NCBI RefSeq assembly: GCF_000633455.1
Contig: NZ_AYMG01000001.1
Span: 496,001-560,000, forward strand
Direction of reading: 5' to 3'
Length of the DNA: 64,000 bases
Origin: Pedobacter jeongneungensis
GTDB lineage: Bacteria; Bacteroidota; Bacteroidia; Sphingobacteriales; Sphingobacteriaceae
Of this stretch, positions 1-7,660 are shown piece after piece. The translations under genes were made by a program, and so were the position numbers. The notes beneath the pieces are model-generated. The model did no database searches and was not told the origin of the DNA. It worked only from the letters and a program-made list of their open reading frames with translations. Within the stretch, counting starts at the first letter, position 1. Each line of letters begins with the position of its first letter.

Positions 1-1
1 A

Positions 2-1114
2 TTAAGTGAAGATCATGCTTACCGCAAACATCCTGATTGGTTTTTTACCTATGGAGGCAAAAAGCAGTTCGATCCGGGCATTCCGGAGGTGAGGGAGTAC
101 ATTGTGCAGGTTATTTTAGATGTGGTAAAGGGATATGATGTAGATGGTATCCATTTCGATGATTATTTTTATCCCTATAAGGTAGAAGGACAGACGATTA
201 ACGATGGAAATACCTTTTATAAATACCCCAATAACTTCTCGGATATTAAAGACTGGAGACGTAATAATGTCGACTTGTTGATTAAAGAACTGGATGATAG
301 CATCCACCATTATAAGAAATGGGTAAAATTCGGGATTAGCCCATTTGGTATCTGGAAAAATAAATACGAAGATCCCGAAGGTTCTGCAACCAGTGGATTA
401 TCTAATTATGCCGAACTTTTTGCCGATAGCCGTAAATGGGTAAGAGAAGGGTGGGTAGATTATATCAATCCGCAGATTTATTTTACGTTCACCAGAAGAG
501 TGGCACCATATGGTGTTTTGGTTGATTGGTGGAGCAATAATACTTATGGCAGGCACGTGTACATTGGGCAGGGTGCTTACCTGGTTAACTCAAGAGCTGA
601 AGCAGCCTGGAAAAACCTGAGTGAAATTCCCAACCAGATCAGGTACCTCAGAGATAATAACAGGATTCAGGGAAGCGTATTTTTTAGTTCTAAATCCTTA
701 AGTACCGTTGCCAAAGCAGTTGGCGATTCGTTAAAGAACGATTTATATAAATATCCGGCTTTACCGCCGCAGATGCCTTGGTTGGATGAAGTGCCACCAA
801 ACGAGCCGCAGGCCTTAACTGCGGATGCTTTAAAGGATGGCGTACATTTAAAATGGCAACTTCCATTAAAAGCTAAAGACGGAGAAACGGCTTCGGGTTT
901 TGTAATTTACCGGTTTAGCGAAGGAGAGAAAATTTCGGTACTCGACCCTAAAAATATCATCAAAATAAGCTTTGAAGATTACCTCTCCTTTATCGATACG
1001 AATGTAGAAAGTGGAAAGCGATACAGCTATCTGGTAACTGCGCTTGATCGTCTAAAAAATGAAGGTGAACCCAGTGGACCTGTTGGTGTAGAAGTGCCTT
1101 TGGCAAAAGAATAG
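2..1114 (+). CDS. GHL10-type glycoside hydrolase-like protein, 5' truncated by window edge
   Basis: The reading frame is open from base 2, so the true start lies before the window. A GTG at 89 is only an internal codon: the residues before it (for example the FDPGIPEVREYI stretch) belong to the conserved fold. The motif DGIHFDDYFYPY and the following WRRNNV segment are typical of the GHL10/DUF187 (YddW-like) family, TIM-barrel proteins related to glycosidases and often lipoproteins or exported. The last 110 or so residues look like a fibronectin type III module (from PNEPQALTADALKDGVHLKW to the end). Substrate is unknown; some members act on cell-wall glycans, which would fit the amino-sugar genes downstream, but that is inference. 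Confidence 0.8.
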   Translation, partial: LSEDHAYRKHPDWFFTYGGKKQFDPGIPEVREYIVQVILDVVKGYDVDGIHFDDYFYPYKVEGQTINDGNTFYKYPNNFSDIKDWRRNNVDLLIKELDDSIHHYKKWVKFGISPFGIWKNKYEDPEGSATSGLSNYAELFADSRKWVREGWVDYINPQIYFTFTRRVAPYGVLVDWWSNNTYGRHVYIGQGAYLVNSRAEAAWKNLSEIPNQIRYLRDNNRIQGSVFFSSKSLSTVAKAVGDSLKNDLYKYPALPPQMPWLDEVPPNEPQALTADALKDGVHLKWQLPLKAKDGETASGFVIYRFSEGEKISVLDPKNIIKISFEDYLSFIDTNVESGKRYSYLVTALDRLKNEGEPSGPVGVEVPLAKE

Positions 1115-1145
1115 AAGAACCTCGGGTTTACTACCCTTAGAGGCC

Positions 1146-1230
1146 ATCATTTCGAGCGGAGCGCAACGTAGTCGAGAAATCTGCCTTGATAGCTCTCTCC
1201 ATTCCACTGCGTTTCAGTCGAGATGACGTC
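1146..1230. repeat. Imperfect inverted repeat, TCATTTCGAGC...TCGAGATGACG type
   Basis: The 3' intergenic region between the glycosidase-like gene and the convergent LacI gene holds an element that starts TCATTTCGAGCGGAG and ends CAGTCGAGATGACG, with a weakly paired interior (GTCGAGAAATCT). It shares the outer form (TCAT...ATGACG) with other intergenic repeats in this window. It may also form a stem in RNA and act as a weak bidirectional terminator, but there is no clear T-run. Confidence 0.55.
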
Positions 1231-1238
1231 GCCTCATT

Positions 1239-2255
1239 TCAACCTTTTTTATCAGTAGATTCTCTTTCTATAATACTTGGGTTAAGTATAATATGTTCCA
1301 TTTTGGCATAAGGATTCTCCTGACTGATCATTTTGAGGAACATTTTGGCGCATTCTTTACCCATTTGCGAAGCATGCTGATCAATGGTTGATAAGCTGGG
1401 TGTGATGTAGGCTGAAAAGGCCTCGTTGGCAAAACCGATTACGCCAATTTCTGGTGGTGTTTCACCAATCTCTTTAAGTTTTTGGATTACACCCAGGGCC
1501 GTAAAATCGTCTCCCGCTATAATGGCATCGGGTTTATGGTTGCGCATCAGTTTACCTGCGCCAAAACGGCCATCTTTTATAGACAGTCCCCCAAAAATTA
1601 AATGATCCGTTATAACTGGTAGTTTATGGTCCGCAAGTGCTGCCTTGTATCCCTCTAAACGGTCGTTAAAGATTTTAACCTGATGTGCTGTAGTTACAAA
1701 GGCAATTTTTTTAAAGCCTTTATCAATTAAATGTTTAGTGGCAATATAACCTGCCTTAAAATCATCAAGTGTGATGGTGGGTACTTTTAAACCGGCATTT
1801 ACACGGTCGAAAAGGATAAGGGGTTTATTCTGTTCAATAATTTCGGCAAAGTGGGAAACATCTTTTGTTTCTAACGATAATGAGGCCATAATGCCATCTA
1901 CCTGTGCCTCCAATAGCGTTCTTACGCCATTAACTTCGTTTTCTACAGATTCATTTGATTGATAAATAATTACCCTGTAGCCGCTGTCTTTCAGGCCATC
2001 TTCTATACAATGAATAATGGAAGCAAAAAAATGGGCCTGTACACTAGGTACAATTACGCCGATAATGTGGGTTTTTCCGGATTTTAATGCAGAAGCAAGT
2101 TTATTTGGGCTGTAGTTTAGCTTTTTGGCCATTTCTACTACGGCCTTTCTTGTGGTATCGCTTATTGCGGGGAAGCCACTTAATGCCCTCGAAACAGTTG
2201 ATACCGTAATGTTAAGCGCATTAGCAATATCATATATAGTGGTTTTCTTTTTCAA
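1239..2255 (-). CDS. LacI family transcriptional regulator
   Basis: A 338-residue, full-length LacI-family repressor. The N-terminus carries the family helix-turn-helix (TIYDIANALNITVSTVSRAL, about residues 6-25), followed by the hinge region with SPNKLASALKSGKT and the periplasmic-binding-like sensor domain (HIIGVIVPSVQAHFFASII; GVIGFANEAFSAYITPSLST near the end). The ligand is not readable from sequence. It lies 38 bp downstream of the NagX-like gene on the same strand and is probably co-transcribed with it. LacI-type repressors bind CG-centred palindromes; two such sites are visible at 6242-6251 and 30765-30778 and are candidate targets, by inference only. Confidence 0.93.
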   Translation of the reverse strand: MKKKTTIYDIANALNITVSTVSRALSGFPAISDTTRKAVVEMAKKLNYSPNKLASALKSGKTHIIGVIVPSVQAHFFASIIHCIEDGLKDSGYRVIIYQSNESVENEVNGVRTLLEAQVDGIMASLSLETKDVSHFAEIIEQNKPLILFDRVNAGLKVPTITLDDFKAGYIATKHLIDKGFKKIAFVTTAHQVKIFNDRLEGYKAALADHKLPVITDHLIFGGLSIKDGRFGAGKLMRNHKPDAIIAGDDFTALGVIQKLKEIGETPPEIGVIGFANEAFSAYITPSLSTIDQHASQMGKECAKMFLKMISQENPYAKMEHIILNPSIIERESTDKKG

Positions 2256-2293
2256 TTAGTCGGTAAATTCATCAAAATTAACAGGTAAAATTA

Positions 2294-3454
2294 CTAAACC
2301 TTAATAATAATGTTCTTTTTATACATGAAATACAGTAAAATATAAAATCCCAGTACATAAGTAATTGCCCAAACCAAAGAAGCATTTATCGGGCTGAAAA
2401 ATGGGGTATAGCAAGTTTCGTAAAACCTAACCAGTAACCCGGTTTTGGTGCCATCTGGTTTAGTTAGCTGGATCAGGTTGAGTACTCTGGGGGCCAATCC
2501 TGCCAGAAAGAACACCGTGATGGCATTTACCCCATAAACCACAAATGGAGTGGTAAATTTTTTATAACCCTGAACATCAATAATCCAATAACAAAGCGCC
2601 AGCGCGATGGAAGCAAATCCACCTGCGTACAATACATAAGAACTGGTCCACAGGGCCTTATTAATCGGAAATTGTAAATCCCATAACAAGCCTAAAATAA
2701 CTGCTGCAATTCCCGTGGTAAAAAGCCAGGCTACCTTAGTTGGATTGTCTACATCTTTTCTGCGCATCCAAACCCCTACCAGGATACCAAAAAGGCAGGT
2801 GCCTATTGCAGGTAATGTACTTAAAATGCCTTCCGGGTCCCATGTTTTTGAAGATGCCCAGGTATGTGCTTCGGTTAAAATTCCACGGTCAATCCAGGCG
2901 GCCAAATTGGTTTCTTTTTCCAGGTTGGGATAACCTACGCCTGGAACTGGGATGAACGTCATTAATGCCCAATAAACGGCAAGTATTATAATTAATGCTC
3001 TAAAAATGTTTTTGGTAGAAACTTTAATGAAAATAATGCTGCTGATGATAAATACAATACCTATTCTTTGTAAAACGCCCAATAGCCTGACGGTTTGGAA
3101 AGCTTCCCAAATGGATTTATCGTCTATAATGGCGCTGATGATTTTACCGAAAATAGCCAGGAAAAAACCAAGCAGATATAAAATAATGCTCCGCTTAACC
3201 GCTTTGATAATCGTTTTTTGATGTGTAGCCGGATCTGCTTTGCTACTGCTCATGGCAAAAGCGATTGATACACCCACTATCCATAAAAAGAAAGGGAAGA
3301 TCAAATCGGTAGGGGTGCAGCCGTTCCATTCAGCATGCTCTAAAGGTGCGTAAATGTGGCCCCAACTGCCCGGATTGTTCACTAAAATCATTGCGGCTAC
3401 TGTTAATCCCCTAAAAAAATCAAGAGATAGCAATCGTTGTTTAGGTTCGGTCAT
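2294..3454 (-). CDS. NagX-like/YeiB-like multi-pass membrane protein (DUF5009, acyltransferase-like)
   Basis: 386 residues with about ten hydrophobic segments. The N-terminal RLLSLDFFRGLTVAAMILVN motif is characteristic of the COG4299/DUF5009 group, related to the human lysosomal heparan-alpha-glucosaminide N-acetyltransferase and to NagX, which occurs in bacterial N-acetylglucosamine use clusters. The usual HAEWNGCTPTDLIFPFFLWI segment follows at about residues 40-60. Its biochemical role in bacteria (transport or trans-membrane acetylation of amino sugars) is not settled. Placement beside a LacI regulator and near nagB and anmK supports an amino-sugar role. The ATG at 3454 is followed by a charged residue run then the first membrane segment, which suits this start. 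Confidence 0.85.
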   Translation of the reverse strand: MTEPKQRLLSLDFFRGLTVAAMILVNNPGSWGHIYAPLEHAEWNGCTPTDLIFPFFLWIVGVSIAFAMSSSKADPATHQKTIIKAVKRSIILYLLGFFLAIFGKIISAIIDDKSIWEAFQTVRLLGVLQRIGIVFIISSIIFIKVSTKNIFRALIIILAVYWALMTFIPVPGVGYPNLEKETNLAAWIDRGILTEAHTWASSKTWDPEGILSTLPAIGTCLFGILVGVWMRRKDVDNPTKVAWLFTTGIAAVILGLLWDLQFPINKALWTSSYVLYAGGFASIALALCYWIIDVQGYKKFTTPFVVYGVNAITVFFLAGLAPRVLNLIQLTKPDGTKTGLLVRFYETCYTPFFSPINASLVWAITYVLGFYILLYFMYKKNIIIKV

Positions 3455-4145
3455 GGTGAGTTGGTTTGGATTGAGCTAACTAATTTAGAGTATTGTTTTT
3501 AGAAAGAGAAATAAATAAGAAGTTGGGGCGCAAATGATCTGTCATCCTGAACAACGTGAATGATATTTTTTAAGTGTGGTTAGTGATTCTTCGTTAACAG
3601 GCTGTGCTACCATAGACAGAATTCAAAAAAAGGTCGTCATTGCGAGGAGGAACGACGAAGCAATCTATCATGCTAGTGATCCTTGCTATAAAGATTGCTT
3701 CGTTCGCTGAAAAAGCCTTCTCAGCAATGACGATCCCTTGGGAGATTTATTTCCATTATATTCTACTGTCATTTATATTGATTTTTATAAATAATTACCC
3801 CTCAGCATGACAGCCTGGGTATAGATTTTTATTTTTTGCCACGGATGCTCAAAAACACGAAGAGATTTGATTAAGCCAGATTATTTTCCTGAAGAAAGGC
3901 CTGGATCACAACGGCAAAGGCTTATGTTCAATAAACCTGACCGACAGCGTTATCCCGATTTAAGATTAATTTGTTTTACCGGTTTTTTATCAGGATTAAG
4001 CAAAGGGCAGGGCTAAAAGGACCGAAGCACCACGGACACTGCTTTCCAAAAAAAGAGATTTTGGATAATTAGACTTTAATTATGTTGGTTGGTGTGAAAC
4101 CAACCAATGGGAGGGTGCTACGCTCAGCATGATAACTTTGTGGGC
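3455..4145. other. Long intergenic region without a recognisable gene
   Basis: About 690 bp between two minus-strand genes. It contains the upstream region of the NagX-like gene and a roughly 100-bp inverted repeat at 3633-3733. The remainder (about 3740-4140) has no reading frame with a recognisable domain on either strand. A stretch near 3840-3865 (CCACGGATGCTCAAAAACACG) is of a type of low-information sequence that is common between genes. Confidence 0.5.
3633..3733 (-). repeat. GTCATTGCGAGG...CAATGAC intergenic repeat, copy A
   Basis: About 100 bp, bounded by CGTCATTGCGAGGAGGAACG and CTTCTCAGCAATGACG. Read as its reverse complement it aligns over nearly its whole length, including the asymmetric centre with AAGGATCAC, to the copy at 30561-30657. 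The element is therefore a defined unit with an orientation, not just a chance hairpin. It also shares its arms with the copy at 35890-35974. Confidence 0.75.
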
Positions 4146-4180
4146 AAAAAAAAACCTGCTTTGCGTTAACAAAGCAGGTT
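4146..4180 (-). terminator. Rho-independent terminator of the nagB fusion gene
   Basis: Perfect 11-bp stem AACCTGCTTTG / CAAAGCAGGTT with a 6-nt loop. The A-run at 4146-4154 becomes a T-run on the minus strand. It lies 16 bp beyond the stop codon of the minus-strand gene. Confidence 0.9.
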
Positions 4181-4196
4181 TAATATTTATTTTAAA

Positions 4197-6122
4197 CTAG
4201 TCTTCAAACTTCCAGCGTACAAAAGCTTCCATCGCTTCGTACTCTGCAAGGCCAAGTTCATCATAAGCCTTTGCCGTATCACGGTTACGGTCTTCAGCAC
4301 GTTGCCAGAATTCCCTTGCATCATCACCTGGGAAAACGGCTCTGTCTTTTTGACTTTGGTGTTTAAAAATTGCATATTTCTTGCGTTCCAGTTCCTGCGG
4401 TGAAATTGGAACAGCCATTTCGATTTCGTAGGTTTCGAACTCTTGCCATGCACCACGGTACATCCATAACCAACAGTCCTGTGCCCAGGCTTCAGTTTTG
4501 CGTAAACGTTTTAATGCGGCAAGTATAATATTGAAACAAACGATGTGCGTGCCGTGTGGATCTTCGAAATCGCCCGCTGCGTAAATCTGATGTGGTTTAA
4601 CTTTTTGTAAAAGTTCTATCGTAAGTTCGACATCAGCATCCGTTACCGGGTTTTTCTGCACTTTGCCACTTTCGTAAAACGGAAGTGCCTGGAAATGGAT
4701 ATGGTCATCCTCTAAGCCGCAATAACGTGCCCCAGCAATAGCTTCTCCTTTTCTAATCAGTCCTTTAACCGTTTGGATCTCTGGCGTATCTACCTGGTTT
4801 GGCTTTTTGTGCTCAATAAAGGTTCTCATTTTATTGTACAGATCCTTTAAATGAGTATTGTCCATGCCCATTTTCTCGGTAAAATCTACGTTGAATTCAA
4901 CAAAACGCAGCGCATCATCATCCCAAACTGCCGTATTGCCCGAAGTTTGGTAAGCCACGTGTACATCATGTTTCTGGTCAACCAGGCGCAAGAATGTACC
5001 GCCCATTGAAATTACATCATCATCAGGGTGTGGAGAGAAGATAATTACACGTTTTTTTGCTGGTTCGGCTCTTTCCGGACGTTGAGAGTCGTCGGCATTT
5101 GGTTTACCACCTGGCCAACCCGTAATGGTGTGCTGTAATTTATTAAAAATATGAATGTTGATGTTGTAAACCGGCCCTTTTTCGGTAGCCAGTTGCGCCA
5201 TACCATTGTTGTTATAATCGTCTTCCGTTAATTTTAAGATCGGTTTTTTAAGGGTATTGGCCAACCAGATTACCGCTTTGCGGATCAATGCATCTGTCCA
5301 AACACAATCTTTAACCAGCCATGGTGTATCAAAACGGGTCAGTTCTGAAGCTGCAGGAGCATCTAGGATAAATTCTACATTTTCAGAAAGCTGTAGGTAA
5401 GTTGCTGGTACTTCGCCCGAAATTTCGCCTTCAACGGCTTTTTTAATGATCGAAGCTTTTTTACGGCTCCAGGCCATTAATATAATTTCCCTTGCTTTAA
5501 AAATGGTACCAATACCCATGGTGATGGCTTTGGTTGGTACAAAGCTTTTTCCACCGAAATCGCGTGCGGCATCACGGCGGGTAAGGTCATCTAAAGTAAC
5601 TAAACGGGTGCCCGAGTTTGGTGCAGAACCCGGCTCGTTAAATCCGATGTGACCGGTACGTCCTATACCCAAAATCTGGATATCAAGTCCGCCAAGATCA
5701 CCGATTTTCTTTTCATACTCCAAACAAAATGCAGGGATATCCTCAAGTGCAAGTGTTCCGTCAGGAATGTGAACGTTTTTTCTGTCAATGTCGATATGAT
5801 CGAAAAGATTTTCGTTCATAAAAGTAACGTAACTCTGTACGGCCGTAGGTGCCATTGGATAGTATTCATCCAGGTTGAAAGTAATTACGTTTTTAAAACT
5901 TAAACCCTCTTCTTTGTGCAGTCTAACCAGTTCGGCATAAACGGCAATTGGGGTAACACCTGTTGCTAAGCCCAGTACTGCAGGTGCGTTGTTTGCTTGT
6001 TTTGTTTTAATGAGCCCGGCAATGCGGTGTGCTACATTAATGGAAGCAATTTTTGGATTTTCGAACACGCTTACGGGTAATTTTTCGAAACGTGTCTCCT
6101 CCAGTAAATTTAATCTAGCCAT
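4197..6122 (-). CDS. nagB: Glucosamine-6-phosphate deaminase fused to PIG-L (LmbE-like) deacetylase domain
   Basis: 641 residues, more than twice the usual NagB length (about 260). Residues 1 to about 270 are NagB: LGLATGVTPIAVYAEL phosphate-binding turn, FNLDEYYPM with the catalytic Asp, and GIGRTGHIGFNEPGS. The C-terminal part from about residue 355 is a PIG-L/LmbE zinc deacetylase: VIIFSPHPDDDVISMGG (PHPDDD at 364-369) and the later DPHGTHIVCF histidines. NagB converts glucosamine-6-P to fructose-6-P and ammonia; the second domain could remove an acetyl group from a related sugar, which would make one protein do both deacetylation and deamination. This fused form is known in Bacteroidota, and the two-step idea is inference. 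Divergent from anmK. Confidence 0.93.
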   Translation of the reverse strand: MARLNLLEETRFEKLPVSVFENPKIASINVAHRIAGLIKTKQANNAPAVLGLATGVTPIAVYAELVRLHKEEGLSFKNVITFNLDEYYPMAPTAVQSYVTFMNENLFDHIDIDRKNVHIPDGTLALEDIPAFCLEYEKKIGDLGGLDIQILGIGRTGHIGFNEPGSAPNSGTRLVTLDDLTRRDAARDFGGKSFVPTKAITMGIGTIFKAREIILMAWSRKKASIIKKAVEGEISGEVPATYLQLSENVEFILDAPAASELTRFDTPWLVKDCVWTDALIRKAVIWLANTLKKPILKLTEDDYNNNGMAQLATEKGPVYNINIHIFNKLQHTITGWPGGKPNADDSQRPERAEPAKKRVIIFSPHPDDDVISMGGTFLRLVDQKHDVHVAYQTSGNTAVWDDDALRFVEFNVDFTEKMGMDNTHLKDLYNKMRTFIEHKKPNQVDTPEIQTVKGLIRKGEAIAGARYCGLEDDHIHFQALPFYESGKVQKNPVTDADVELTIELLQKVKPHQIYAAGDFEDPHGTHIVCFNIILAALKRLRKTEAWAQDCWLWMYRGAWQEFETYEIEMAVPISPQELERKKYAIFKHQSQKDRAVFPGDDAREFWQRAEDRNRDTAKAYDELGLAEYEAMEAFVRWKFED

Positions 6123-6241
6123 GTTTTTTATATGGATTTTAATGTACGGAGCAGTAAATATAGACAGTTATACGCGATTTGTAACAAAGGATATTTACTT
6201 TTATTGGAAGTATTTACATAAAATTCGATTAAAGGGGCAGA

Positions 6242-6251
6242 CAAACGTTTG
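6242..6251. promoter_or_regulatory. Candidate LacI-family operator (CAAACGTTTG)
   Basis: Perfect 10-bp CG-centred palindrome in the divergent nagB-anmK intergenic region, 22 bp before the anmK start. The core equals that of PurR/LacI-family operators (CAAACGTTTG). The LacI gene at 1239-2255 is the only family member in the window. Short length means chance occurrence cannot be excluded. Confidence 0.45.
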
Positions 6252-6273
6252 ATCTTTTTAACATAAAATCAAT

Positions 6274-7470
6274 ATGAACGCACAGATTCAAAAGTTGTAT
6301 AGCAAAGCAGCAAAACCAGAACGTTTTATTATTGGGTTAATGAGCGGAACTTCTATGGATGGATTGGATATTGCACTCTGTTCGGTTAAAGGAAGTGGAC
6401 CAGATACAAATATCCAGTTGCTGAAATTTAAAACGGGCGAATATACTGATGATTTCAGGGCAAAGATAAAGGCTGTTTTTTCAAAAAAGGAAGTTGATTT
6501 ACAGCTGGTTTGCCTGATGAATGAACATATTGCAAATACACACGCTGCGCTCATAAACGAAGCCCTTTTAGTGTGGGGTATCCGAAATGAGGATGTTGAC
6601 TTTATTGCCAGTCACGGACAGACCATTTTCCATGCGCCAAAATCTTTACATCAACTGGCCGATTATCCTAACGGCACGCTACAGATAGGCGATGGTGATC
6701 ATATTGCCATAAAAACAGGAATTATTACCCTTTCTGATTTCAGGCAGAAACATTTGGCAGCAGGAGGAGAAGGTGCGCCTTTGGCAGTTTATGGCGATTA
6801 CCTGATGTTTTCGAAAGCTGGTGAAGACCGCGTAATGCTGAACATAGGGGGCATTGCAAATTTTACTTACCTGCCAGGCAGTATGGATGCCAGTGCGGTT
6901 TTTTCGACAGATGTTGGTCCGGGTAATACCTTGATGGATCAGTACATGCAAAAGCATTTTAATCTGTTTTATGATAAAAATGCAGCTGTGGCCTTAACGG
7001 GCAAAGCAAATCCTCAACTTTTATCCTCTTTGCTGGATTGTAATTTCTTTGGTCTTGATTTTCCTAAAACCACAGGACCAGAATTATTTAACCTTGAATA
7101 TTTAATAAAAGCCCAGAAAGCATCTTTAACGACAAATTTGAGTGAAGAAGATGTAATGGCTACCTTATGTCACTTTTCTGCAGAAACCATTGCCAATGCC
7201 ATAAAACGCTGTTTTGGTATGGATGCCCGTGTGCAGGTTTTTATGAGCGGAGGCGGGATGCATAATCCTTTACTGGTAAAATTGCTTCAAACTAAATTGC
7301 CATTTTGTAATTTCTTAACTACTGATGATTTAAACATTAATCCCGATGCTAAAGAGGCTGTTTTATTTGCTATACTGGCCAATGAAACGCTTTGTGGCAA
7401 ACCGATCAACTTTGGCGATAGGCAAGGGGTGCCTTCTGTTTGTATGGGTAAGATTAGTTTGCCTGAGTAA
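6274..7470 (+). CDS. anmK: Anhydro-N-acetylmuramic acid kinase
   Basis: 398 residues, the normal AnmK length. The ATP-binding turn is FIIGLMSGTSMDGLDIAL (about residues 19-33); further family motifs are FIASHGQTIFHAP, RQKHLAAGGEGAPLAVYGD, MLNIGGIANFTYLPG, and TDVGPGNTLMD. The enzyme cleaves and phosphorylates 1,6-anhydro-MurNAc to MurNAc-6-phosphate in the cytoplasm during cell-wall recycling. It is transcribed divergently from the nagB fusion gene with 151 bp between starts, so both ends of the amino-sugar pathway may share control through the palindrome at 6242. No MurQ etherase is seen in the window. Confidence 0.96.
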   Translation: MNAQIQKLYSKAAKPERFIIGLMSGTSMDGLDIALCSVKGSGPDTNIQLLKFKTGEYTDDFRAKIKAVFSKKEVDLQLVCLMNEHIANTHAALINEALLVWGIRNEDVDFIASHGQTIFHAPKSLHQLADYPNGTLQIGDGDHIAIKTGIITLSDFRQKHLAAGGEGAPLAVYGDYLMFSKAGEDRVMLNIGGIANFTYLPGSMDASAVFSTDVGPGNTLMDQYMQKHFNLFYDKNAAVALTGKANPQLLSSLLDCNFFGLDFPKTTGPELFNLEYLIKAQKASLTTNLSEEDVMATLCHFSAETIANAIKRCFGMDARVQVFMSGGGMHNPLLVKLLQTKLPFCNFLTTDDLNINPDAKEAVLFAILANETLCGKPINFGDRQGVPSVCMGKISLPE

Positions 7471-7613
7471 AAGTTGAGTCTATAGTTCATAGTCTAAAGT
7501 CCCAAGTTTTGAGTCCAGATTTACTTTTCAACATTACAGCTTTTCAACTTTTAACATTACAACCTTCGAACTTTTCAACATTCTAACCTTTCAACATTCT
7601 TTGTGTGGTATTT

Positions 7614-7632
7614 TGTTAAATTTGTTTTAACA
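7614..7632. promoter_or_regulatory. Inverted repeat upstream of the first susC
   Basis: TGTTAAA, 5 nt, TTTAACA: a perfect 7-bp inverted repeat 28 bp before the susC start. It overlaps TAAATTTG (7617-7624), which matches the Bacteroidota -7 box TAnnTTTG. Such overlap would suit a repressor site. No regulator is assigned. Confidence 0.35.
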
Positions 7633-7660
7633 CTAATCTTCTAACACAAAACCAAATTTT

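Noticed and set aside
2715-2955. Two plus-strand frames of about 71 aa in antisense to the NagX-like gene
   Set aside because: Pure antisense shadow of a clearly coding membrane protein gene.
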